NCBI GenBank assembly: GCA_014905825.1
Contig: JACGCN010000037.1
Coordinates: 434,001-498,000, forward strand
DNA: 64,000 nt
Direction: 5' to 3'
DNA from: Lyophyllum atratum
Taxonomy: Eukaryota; Basidiomycota; Agaricomycetes; Agaricales; Lyophyllaceae
The notes under the pieces are model-generated. The model worked only from the letters and a program-made list of their open reading frames with translations. It was not told the origin of the DNA and did no database searches. This document shows positions 10,081 through 20,015 of this stretch, in pieces; positions within the stretch are counted from its first letter, which is position 1; every line of letters begins with the position of its first letter. A program made the position numbers and the translations under genes.

Positions 10081-13000
10081 ATGGCCTTTGCTGGTTCTAC
10101 CCACACAACCATCCATGGGAGCTCGTTCAGCGACATACATAGGGACCAGAACATTTACTTCGTAAATGGTAACATGTCCATCCACGATTCCGAAGCAGGT
10201 AAACGCGTATGAACGAACTTCATTTACCTTATCTGACTTTGCATCCTTTCAGGCATATACACTCTAAAAGGAGCTAGCAATTTGAGCGCTACACATGATT
10301 CGTTTGAGCGTTCCCCTCCTCCGAAGTGTCATCGGGGGACGCTGCAAACAGCTTTGAGGGGAATCGATGGCTGGATGGGTGACATGCAGGAGAAAATTGA
10401 TACAGTTCTCACGCAATGGAGCAGCCAGCCGTCTGCGTCGGGGACAGCCAAAGAGGAGCGATTCCTCTGGCTCCATGGACCCGCAGGTGCTGGGAAATCA
10501 GCGCTCGCACAGACGGTGTCGGAGAAATATGCAGAAAGTCAGAAACTAGTCGGGACTTTCTTCTTCTCTCGAGAAATACCAGGCCGCGATGCAGTAAACA
10601 ATCTATTCCCAACAATTGCCTATCAAATGGCCATACGTATTCCCGGAATGCGTTCCAGCATTGGCACCGCTGTCAAGCTGGATCCCTCAATCTTCGAAAA
10701 AAGTCTCGAAGCACAAGTTAAGCATCTAATCATCCTCCCATTCTACTCCGTCCTCTCCCTTGCCAAAAGTCGACCTCCCGACCCACCATTCCTTGTTGTC
10801 GTCGACGGCCTCGATGAATGCAGCCCGAACTCTTCCCAGGGCGACGTCCTTTCCCTGTTCACCGATATCCTTTACCTGTACAACCTGCCACTCTGCTTTC
10901 TCGTCGTCAGCCGCCCTGAGCCACATATTAAGGACAAATTCGGCTCATATGTCCTCCGCTCCCATAAAAGCGTCAGGGAGGTTTTTCTATATGGGGAACG
11001 TGACTCTGGGGAAGCTCGAAACGATATCCGCCTCTTTCTTCGTGCCGAATTCGACAGGATATGCGAGTCTGCGGCTCATCGCGGGTTCATGGAGTTCGTT
11101 TCCAGACCCTGGCCGTCTGAAGATATAGTCGAGCGCTTGGTGGACAGATCAGACGGTCATTTTCTCTATGCTGCAAGCGTCACACGCTTTGTAGACGAAG
11201 AGTTTAATCTAGTCGAAGGGCTGAACATCATATTGGACGCGACCTGGGCTTCTCCCTTTGCAAAACTTGACAGATGCTACCATCAGATTCTATCCAAGTG
11301 TCCAAACAAGGATCGCCTTATTGCGATTTTAGGAGCCATATTCACCATCGCATCCATCTCCGAGTCCAACTGGTACGCTAAAGTCAAGCAACACGCTTCA
11401 CCAAAGACGACGCTGAGCCCCGGCGAATTGGACAGGCTTCTTGACCTTCAACTGGGAACGGTTCGCTCTACGCTTCATGGAATGCACTCTCTCTTCCGTG
11501 TGGGCGACACGATAGAATGCTTTCACGCCTCATTACAGGATTTCCTAGTCAACAAGGATAGAGCAGGACCTTTCTATATTGATCCCCAGAAGCATCACGG
11601 GGATATGGCGCACAGCTTGTTGAGAATTGTTGACCGGTGGACAGCAGCATCTACATCTACATACGTGCGCTCCGTTACATTGGTCCAACAGCATTACAAA
11701 GATGACTAACCTGCCTGTGAATCTAGGAATGAGCGTCTACTCTGTTTGACATGGCCCTTTCATGCTTCTCGTGCCTCGGGTTCCTCTAGTATTATCAGTA
11801 AAATCAAAGCCATCGACGAGCTCTGGGCATCCGTTCTCGATAGCCTATATCAACCTCATTACCCTCCAGAGAACACCATACATATGTTGGGTGAGGCGAT
11901 AAGTTGGCTGAAGGTGGCCCGTCGTATCCTCATTACCTCTATCCAGAGCTAATCTCTTTCATTCAGCTCCTTGGAGAGCCTGCTCAAGACTTGGTCCTTC
12001 GAATGACCTCGTTGCTCGATTACTTCTTTCGCAAACTCTTGCAGGCTCCTGAGGTGGAGGTTGCGAGCATCCAAGGGTTGTTCGTTTTATTGCCTCTTCG
12101 TCAGAGTTGGGGAGCACTTGCAGAAACGCGACTTGTTCAACAGGTTAGACAGGCGGATGGTTATCATGGCTACAGCGGCTTTGAAAGTTTCATGGATGAC
12201 CCAACCCGTTCGGGAGACGTTTTTACTACTCGAGTCGTTTGCCATACGCGTCTAGCTCTAAGCTGCATGCAGCTACTAGGACACCTCCGAACATTTAGAG
12301 GAATGCATCCCAAAGCAAGGTATCTCCCAGTGTTATGAAGAACCATTCCGGAGCTCATGATATATCTGAACAACAGTCTCGAAAGTTACATCCCAACGGA
12401 TACCTCAAAGGTTCCCTTGATCGATCATGGTGCATTTCGTTGGCACGATATTTTTATTACGTTTGTACCCTTTCCAGTTCATGGAAAGAACACCGCGATT
12501 GACAGATATTCGCAGAGAATATCGACTCTCGCAGGATCCTTTCAGCCCAAATCAGGTTTTGCCACAGTATTCCAAGAGGTATTGGGCGAAACATCTATCA
12601 ATGTCATCACCGGGGGATAAAGCCATCCTCTTCTGCCTTCGCGCCAATGGCAGAATCCTTCTGAACCGGGTTCCTTCATGCGAATCTCCAGTGACTGGGG
12701 TGAAGTATCTTTTCCGCCGTGTCACTCACCGGTAAGTTTTCTTGACATTGTTGCGGGAAATATTATAAGATATGGTGTTCCTTATCAGTCATAACGACCC
12801 TGGCGTAGACCCTTCGCCAGATGTTCATGAGAGAAATTTTGCTAATGCGAAGTTGGTTGTGCAATGGCTGAAGGTCGGCGCTCTTCTTTAGTTACCCTTC
12901 TACCCTCTCTGAAATTGTGATTTCGGATGCAGAAGATGAATGAACCGCCCTCTGACCTTCTGCTCGAGTGGACGCCGTGCTGGCGTTGTAAGAAGTTCCA

Positions 13001-13226
13001 CACCGCCGATGACAGGCCACTTTCATCCAGAGAATATCCGATATTGCACAATCTTATCGAGATAACAACTACAATCGCAGAAGCCTGGGTGCCCAATCAG
13101 CACCCCATCCATGCAGACACTGCCCAGTCGATAAATTCGCATGAAATGCTAGCCAGTATCCGCTCTAAAGATAATGAGGCGCTCGGATGGACAGGGCGGA
13201 TGCGTCGCTTAATCGGAAGAAGATGA
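10081..13226 (+). CDS. NACHT-domain NTPase (fungal NLR-like)
   Basis: Signal-transducing P-loop NTPase of the NACHT type common in Agaricomycetes; such proteins are linked to non-self recognition in some fungi. Exon 1 (10081-10198) encodes HTTIHGSSFSDIHRDQNIYF. It joins 10253 to give GIYTLKGASNLSATHDSFER. The NACHT core has Walker A GPAGAGKS (about 10479), Walker B FLVVVDGLDEC (about 10788), LCFLVVSRPEP (sensor) and the winged-helix-like DRLIAILGAIFTIASIS. FHASLQDFLVNKDRAGPFYI precedes a helical region. From about 11640 onward the exact splice sites are unsure. Coding pieces include WPFHASRASGS...AISWLK (11731-11913), a segment from 11967, one around 12480-12735 and KMNEPPSDLLLEWTPCWRC (12930-13226). 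I see no WD40, ankyrin or TPR repeats in the C-terminal part. About 900 residues in total. Confidence 0.8.
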
Positions 13227-13490
13227 GGTGCCGTAGCTGCGGTTGGTATGAATCAGTACCCAGGCTCCGTTTTGGGTAACCACTCCAATGGTGGGGAAAC
13301 CAACGTGCTGGTTATTAACAAAGTGGCTGTGAGGATTTCCCTTCAACGAGGGTACAGGTACCCTGCGCTAAAGATGTATTTATTGGTACTGTCTGACCCG
13401 GGCGGAAGCAGGAGATGTCCGGATATTGTGTTAACTTGACTTCGTCGACGAGCATACTTGTCTTCATACCCGCTCGAGATTTCAAGACAA

Positions 13491-14264
13491 TCAATTTACA
13501 GTGTACTTTACCAAGTTCGTGTGTTCGACGTAAATCGCCGCCCTTTCTTCCAGGCTGTCGATCAGTTCTGGGAACATGCTAGTTGATACTGTATCGAGAT
13601 GGGCCTGAAATAGAGGTCTCCTTAGTACATCGAACATTTCCAGAAATATGAGTGTACCTGCATACTGTCCCACCCTACTGCTAGGATCCAGCTGCCTTTC
13701 TTCTCTTTGCTTTCACCCCAGGCCACTGAGTGGCACGTCTCCTCATGAACAAGACCTTCGCGAAGCAGCATGGCTCTGATGTGGAAATTATGGAGTGACA
13801 CACCAGGCTGCGGGTTTAGAGTAGCAATTTCTGTCGTCGGCGCTTCTAGCGAAGGTGCTGCGTCCTCGTCAAAGTCAATGTGCTGGGAATCAAGAAAACT
13901 GGAACGCGCAAGCGAGAGACAAGACTGTAGCTCGACATAGAAGGGCTGCTGTTCGAAGTCCATGCAACGCTCGTAACTCTCCCAGACTAGGTGTAGGAAG
14001 CGTTCAGGAGTCGCCGCGATGATAGCAGAATCAAGGACATACTGACGATGAGATATCCTGTGCGTCCGTCCTCGGTTTGGATGCCATAGTAAACGCTGAG
14101 TCCAAGGCCTGATATGGGAACGACAATTGACTCAGATCTGTGCAACTCGCATACCTAATAACTCCGTCTACGTCGAGCAGGATATCCAAAGCGTCTTTGA
14201 GAACTAGAGGATCGGCGACGAAAGCATCAGAACCTAGAAAACGCTCGATCTCGACAATGGGCAT
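13491..14264 (-). CDS. Two-fold alpha/beta-barrel (ABM-like) protein, paralogue A
   Basis: Function unknown. The exons give MPIVEIERFLGSDAFVADPL, then YYGIQTEDGRTGYLIVS, then WESYERCMDFEQQPFYVELQ, TTEIATLNPQPGVSLHNFHI, SWILAVGWDSMQ and finally AHLDTVSTSMFPELIDSLEE ending LVKYTVN. Two half-repeats with strand-helix layout and a W-(E/D)-S pattern fit the dimeric alpha/beta-barrel (ABM/ferredoxin-like) fold, fused in tandem. Length is about 220 residues, no signal peptide. It is clearly paralogous to the gene at 17311-18083, with the same exon layout and strand. Substrate or role cannot be read from the sequence. Confidence 0.72.
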
Positions 14265-15640
14265 GGTAGTCCGGGAACAGGAAGGTTATGGTAATCTGCG
14301 TGTCTATGAGCCTATGACGTGCTTCGGAGGAATATTTTGTAGGATGTGTGTTTTTTGTCGCCCGTCGTCGCACTTTTTTGCTGGACATAGTCTTGCCCTT
14401 CTCCAACGTTCAACGACCATCATCGCTAGAGTACCTGACCAGCGACCAGATGGGACTCGGCGGAAATGATGTATATTCCATGCGCCACGTTGCCCAGTGC
14501 GGAAGTGCAATCGAGGTGAGACTTGGAAACAATCAGGCCAGTTGGAGGTCAGCCGCCGCTGTCAGAGTGGTGGTTAAATAGCAAGCCAAACCCCCAGTCA
14601 TCCTCACACCGCCTCTTGTCCCCTTCCACCATCAGCACCCTCAGTATCGTCCGCTACGCATCCCACAAGGATGGCACCGACGTGCTATCCGGGATCACAA
14701 CCCTTCGCTCCCTCATACGCTCATACCGCGACGGTATACCTTACCTCCCGCTCATCCTCATCACCGGTTCCTCGAATTCCACCTAACTGTCCGCCGCTGG
14801 TCGGCCCCAAGAAATTCTTCTCCTCTATGCACACGATAGAACGCGCAGTCCGGAGGGTATGACCTCCGGCCTCAAGTCTAAGGTCAGTCGTCGTCGTTGC
14901 TCACTACTTCAGATGTGTGGCTGACCATCGTCGACTCTTCAGATCACCATGCGGTAGACCAACGTCAATGCACATGCGTGTATACTTCATCTCAGTTTGC
15001 TGAGCGCATCATAAGGTCAGTCGTCGTCGTAGCGGGTGCCTTGGAAGATTGTGCTGATCGCCGTTGAACTCCTCAAGTATCGGTCGACAGCGGCTCGGTC
15101 ATCGTTCATCTATCATTTACTTTCTTCATCTGGCCCGCTGGCTATCACCAGGAAGTGTAGTAGGACGGGTGCAAATGACGATCCCTAGGCTCATTTGGGC
15201 GATGAGTTCTAGGACGTCCTCCGTTCCTTCTTAGCAAGGTGATATCCCGTGAAGGTTTGTCCTCTTCTTTCTTCACTCATGCTCTTGATTGACCTTTGTA
15301 TACACTCTCAGAACCTTTGACTGTACTACTCGTTGCTCCCACGTATGGTAGGAGGGGTGAAAATGGCGGAACCTCGTATCTTCGGGCGAATGATACCTGG
15401 GACGTCCTCCCTTCTGCTTGGCGAGGCAGCTTCTAGCCAAGGTCAGCCTCTCTATTTATCATCAACATCTATTGCTTTGGCTGACCATTATGTTGCTAGT
15501 CAATGTACAGAAATCCGCTCGTCCTGAAGCTGCAGGAGAATGGTTTGAGGCTGACGAGCCTTTGCCGTATCTCTCTGGGTTTAGGTCCGCCGGACTGCAC
15601 TGGTATCAAGGGCGTGTCATTTGCGGCCTTCTCCGACGAG
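14265..15640. other. Gene-poor stretch with degenerate direct repeats
   Basis: No convincing gene. GGTCAGTCGTCGTCGT occurs at about 14883 and again at about 15015. A longer imperfect duplication pairs 15156-15235 with 15343-15425, sharing GTAGGAnGGGTGnAAATG and GGACGTCCTCC...CTTC; the offset is about 187 bp, close to the period of the array that follows. One frame at 14523-14786 contains no recognisable domain. Confidence 0.5.
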
Positions 15641-16960
15641 TATCTATCTCTCGTTCTCGACCCCCACTGTCATCCATTCTATCTCCTGCGACAGTCTTTC
15701 TCAGTATCCTCGGGATTTGCTTTGTTCCCGAATTACCGGCGTGCGCCCTCCTGCGTAGCAATATATCCGCGGCGCCACACTTTGTGTCTTCGTTCATCCA
15801 ACCAATCACATTCTCTACCATCCAATTGGGCCTTGGGTGCTTCCTTTTTGCTACGATCGACTCGACTTTTTTTCGGTATCATGGGATTTGCTTCGTTCCC
15901 GCCTTCCGTCCGCAAGACAACTACCGGCTTGCGCCCTCCTGCGTACAACTATAATTGCAGCGCTCCACATTGGCGTCTTCGTTTCGACTCTTTCTTTCTC
16001 TACCATACAATTGGGCCTTGGATGTTTCCTCTCTGTTACGGACCCGACTCCATACACAGGATTTGCTTTGTTCCTGCCTTCCGTCCACACGACAACCGTA
16101 GGCGTGTGCCCTCATGCACACAATTATACCCGCGATACTCCGCCTTGGTGCCTTCGTTTCATATTTTTCTTCTCTACCATCCAATTGGGCGTTGGATGTC
16201 TCCTTTGGCTACTATTGACCGTTTCTTGCACTCGACACCGCCGCCGGCATTCTTCTTGCTGGTATGATCATCTGCTCCTGTCTCCATGGGATTTGCTTCG
16301 TTCCCGACTTACCGGTGAGCGCCCACCTGCGTTCAAACAAACCCGCGAAGTACCACCTGGTTGTCTTCGTCTCAGAAATTCAAATCTTTTCTTTCTATAC
16401 CATTCAATTGGGCGTTGGGTGTCTCTTTTGCGCTACGGATCCGACTCGATTTCATGGGATTAGCTTTCGTTCCCGCCTTACGTCTACAAGACGACCGCCG
16501 GCGTGTGCCCTCCTGCACTCAGATATACCCTGCTATGCTCCACCTTGGCGCGGCCGCTTCAGATCCTTTTATTCTCTACCATCCAATTGGGCGTTGGGTG
16601 TCTCTTTTGCGCTACGGATCCGACTCGATATCATGGGATTAGCTTTCGTTCCCGCCTTACGTCCACAAGACGACCGCCGGCGTGTGCCCACCTGCACACA
16701 GATATACCCTGCTATGCCCCACCTTGGCGCGGCCGCTTCGAATCCTTTTATTCTCTACCATCCAATTGGGCGTTGGGTGTCTCTTTTGCGCTACGGATCC
16801 GACTCGATATCATGGGATTAGCTTTCGTTCCCGCCTTCCGTCCACAAGACAACCACGGGTGTGCGCCCTCCTGTGCACAGATACCAGCAGAGTTGCACCT
16901 TGCTTCTACTTGCACCACCGCGGCCGTCAAAAACCTTCTTTCGCTACCCGTTGATCAATT
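15640..16960. repeat. Tandem repeat array, unit about 179 bp, about seven copies
   Basis: An anchor reading TACCAT(C/A/T)CAATTGGG occurs at 15816, 16001, 16175, 16398, 16577 and 16756: spacings 185, 174, 223, 179 and 179 bp. A second anchor, GGATTTGCTT(C/T)GTTCCCG or its GGATTAGCTTTCGTTCCCG variant, recurs near 15713, 15883, 16060, 16289, 16455, 16634 and 16813, indicating seven copies. The last three units are nearly identical (NotI-like GCGGCCGC at 16550 and 16729, exactly 179 bp apart). The 5' units are more diverged. The unit is mostly free of stops in all three forward frames. Because 179 is not a multiple of 3, one reading frame passes through each phase in turn and yields long overlapping ORFs with the same peptides (such as IGRWVSLLRYGSDSISWD). 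I regard these as a by-product of the repeat. Confidence 0.9.
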
Positions 16961-17310
16961 AGAGGCAGTGGGTGTTTCTCTTAGTTTCGTAGATCCTGGT
17001 ATTATCATATCTTCTCGTGTATCGTGAATCCGCCAACCTATAAAGTAAATGATGTGAATGCCTACGCGCCGACCTGATAAGCTTTTTCGGCTTCAGTTGG
17101 TGTCACACGGTGTGGTGGACCTCGATCTCGGGTTTGGCCTCAACACTGGTGAGGTCAAAAGGCCTGACGTTCGAGGACAGCAACAAGCAAATGTTAACTC
17201 GAATTTATATTCTTTGTCATTACAGAGCGACAGATCGCATGTACATGCATACAAATTTGCTTGCATTCAAAGAATACATTTTTAATGCCAAGTTGCAGTC
17301 GGCATCCCAT

Positions 17311-18083
17311 TCACTGTTTAGTATACTTTACGAGATTGGCATGTTTGAGATCGATATAGGCCAGTTCTTGCAAGCTCTTGATGAGCTCCGGGTACGGGCC
17401 CTTCGACACGGCATCTTTATGGGCCTGAACAATGGTCTCTCAGCACAAATGGAACATGTTCGGGAGCGACTGAGACCCGCCTGTACGCTATCCCACCCAA
17501 TCACCATAACCCAGGTGCCCTTGTGTTCCGTGCTCTCGCCCAGCCCCAGGGGCACACGGCACACCCCTTCCTTGGTCATGGTGTCGCCGAGGACCTTGAG
17601 CTTGGCTTTGAAGTCGTCAAGCGACGCGCCGGGCTTCGGGGTCATGAAGGCGAACTCTGTGGCGGGTGCCTCCAGGGCGGGTGCGATGTCATTGTCGAAG
17701 TCGACGTGTTGGAGATCGAGAGGCCCCGAACGCGCGCGTGTGAGACAGGCGATCAGACCCGGGTAGGACGGCTGCCTCATGAGGTTCATGTGGTGCTCGT
17801 ATGTCTTCCATACTATGTATCAGGGAAGTTTGGGAGTTCGCGTGCGTGAAAGCATCGGGACTCACTGACTACGAGGTATCCTGTGCGCCCGTCCTCCGTT
17901 TGGAGGCCATAATGAGGGCTGCATAGGTGAGACTGTCAGCGGGACGATTGAATTGTACGGCATTTGGGATAACCTGATGACTCCTTCTGTATTGATCAGG
18001 GTTTCCAAAGCATCTTCGAGGATGAGGGGATCGGTAACGAACTCATCGGAGGCGGGAAAGCGTGCTATCTCGACGGTGGGCAT
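17311..18083 (-). CDS. Two-fold alpha/beta-barrel (ABM-like) protein, paralogue B
   Basis: Same architecture as the gene at 13491-14264. Exon 1 encodes MPTVEIARFPASDEFVTDPL, then HYGLQTEDGRTGYLVVS, then WKTYEHHMNLMRQPSYPGLI, DLQHVDFDNDIAPALEAPAT, EFAFMTPKPGASLDDFKAKL and GTWVMVIGWDSVQ. The last exon gives AHKDAVSKGPYPELIKSLQE and ends LVKYTKQ followed by TGA at 17313-17311. About 220 residues. Coding is open and splice sites are plausible, so this copy looks functional. G+C is higher and the protein is more regular than paralogue A, so B may be the more constrained copy. Role unknown. Confidence 0.75.
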
Positions 18084-18407
18084 CGTGGTTGGTGATGGTG
18101 CGACAAGGTGTCGCAGTGCAAATTATATACTTGGTGAGATACTATGCTGAGTAACATATTGTCCGTTGGCTTCCGCTATGTCGCGGACGGGGTGCTTCCT
18201 TCTCTCACTCAGACTGTCCTGTGACAATCCCTCACTCGACTATGCTCGACTCGGGGCGCTGACACCAGGCGATCCCGCTTAGCATGGGAGTCAAATGTTG
18301 CGCGGACACGGAGCAACGGGCCGTCCCGACCTAGCACGGAATGACGTCACTTATGCATGCTACTACGGCTTTCCATAAGTACGCCTTCAACTTCTTCGAA
18401 GCTCCCC
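18084..18407. promoter_or_regulatory. Divergent promoter region of ABM-like gene B and phosphate carrier
   Basis: 324 bp between divergent starts. Beyond the palindrome listed separately, it contains two loosely similar segments (about 18240-18290 and 18300-18340) rich in CCCG/CGGG. Confidence 0.5.
18342..18349. promoter_or_regulatory. Perfect CRE palindrome TGACGTCA
   Basis: TGACGTCA lies about 60 bp upstream of the phosphate-carrier ATG. This is the consensus site for ATF/CREB-type bZIP factors. Binding is inferred from the motif alone. Confidence 0.5.
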
Positions 18408-19643
18408 ATGCCTCAACCACAAAATGAGAAACCCTCGCGACCATTCGCTGTCCCCCAATTTACGGCAAGGGACTATCAGTCCTTCTTCCTCGCTGGTGCG
18501 TGGCTTTCACCCACCTCCGATCCCTCGTATTGACCTTGTCTTTAACAGGCGCGATATGTGCAATGTGCGTCTGTATCTTGCTTGAGTACCTATTGCAGAG
18601 CCTAACATGTCTACAGGCTAAGCCACGGCGCCATGACGCGTGAGTGCATCTTCACACCCAGCTACATAACCCAACTGACGCCACATCCTCCAGCTATCGA
18701 CGTCGTGAAGACCCGGATACAAGTCGACCCCGCATTCAAAGGACTCGGCTTCATCACCGGCACTCGCCAAGTGGTCGCTAAAGAGGGTGCGCGCGCTCTC
18801 CTGACAGGCTTCGGTCCCACCGCCGTCGGCTACCTCGTCCAGGGTGGCGCCAAGTTCGCGGGCTACGAATTTTGGAAGAAGAAGTTTACAGAGATCGCGG
18901 GCGACCAGGAAACAGCAGTTAGACACCGTACGGCGATCTATCTTGGCGCCGCAAGTGTTGCTGAGTATGCCCTCCATGAATTATTAGGACATGATTTGAT
19001 CTTGATGTCTACAGGTTCTTCGCTGATATATTATTGACGCCACTGGAGGCGACACGCATCCGCCTCGTCTCCCAACGCGGGTACGCCACGGGGCTGGTTA
19101 GCGGGTTCACGCGTATGGCCCGTGAGGGCGGCCTCCGTGAACTCTACGCCGGCTTCGTCCCCATCCTGTGCAAGTAAGCCTCCACCCACTATATTCCACA
19201 GCCGCACAGTGTCTAACCCTCTGTATCTCCACAGACAAATCCCCTACGCGGTCGGCCAATTCACGACCAACGAACTCTGCCACGAGCTCGTGTATCGCAA
19301 CATGTCCGAAGAGACGAAGCGCAACCTCTCCGGCCCCGCCAACTTCGCCATCGCCCTCGGGAGCGGTATCACCGCCGGCTTCGCCGCCGCCATCCTCAGT
19401 CAGCCGGCGGACACCCTCCTCTCACAGATTAACAAGGGCCATGGACCTAAAGGGTCGATGGTGTACCGTCTCACGGCCCTCGCGCGCGAGGCGGGGTTCC
19501 GAGGGCTGTTTGCGGGTCTCGGGCCAAGGATGATTATGACGGCCGGCTTGGTGGCATCGCAGTTCTTGATGTATGACGGAATTAAGCACGCATTGGGTGC
19601 GCCGCCGGGGCTGGAGATCCACAAGGACGTGGACAAGTCGTAA
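18408..19643 (+). CDS. Mitochondrial phosphate carrier (SLC25 family)
   Basis: Inner-membrane carrier importing inorganic phosphate for ATP synthesis (Mir1/Pic2 type). The ATG at 18408 gives [20 protein letters not shown] then DYQSFFLAG. Short introns follow before LSHGAMT and [13 protein letters not shown], the first Px[DE]xx[KR] carrier signature. Repeat 2 has [20 protein letters not shown] and repeat 3 has [18 protein letters not shown]. All three tandem about 100-residue repeats are present. [20 protein letters not shown] and [17 protein letters not shown] are typical of phosphate carriers and argue against other SLC25 members. It ends HKDVDKS. Whether it is the Mir1 or Pic2 orthologue cannot be decided here. 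Confidence 0.93.
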
Positions 19644-20015
19644 GGGAGCTGCAGGAGGAATGCGAGATGACATGAATGTAAGAGTTTTTTGACGCACGAA
19701 GTGGACCCAGGTAGACAGCAGCTGTAGCAGGTATATGTACCACCCATTAGAGTAGATGGTTAGAATAATAGTATGTTATCAACATCGCGGAGCTCTGAGC
19801 GACTTGACCTCCTTCTCATGGTGCTGAATGGGAGAGATAGAATGAATCTATTGCCGGTAACTGCAATTAATGATGACAATGAGCAAGAACGTAGAGCCGT
19901 GTTCATGAATTCGGAGCACAAATAGTTGTCCTACACTCGGCCAGTTGAAGTCTGACCGGTGACCAGCAATCGACAGGATGACGTCACTCTTAGTAGTATG
20001 CCGGAGCTCCCTAGT
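19644..20015. other. Convergent intergenic, 3' untranslated regions
   Basis: 372 bp between two converging stops. No gene or repeat seen. Confidence 0.4.

Noticed and set aside
15503..17027. Overlapping plus-strand frames of 170-250 codons in the repeat region as protein-coding genes
   Set aside because: They overlap in different frames, share the same peptides read from a tandem DNA repeat, and match no protein family.
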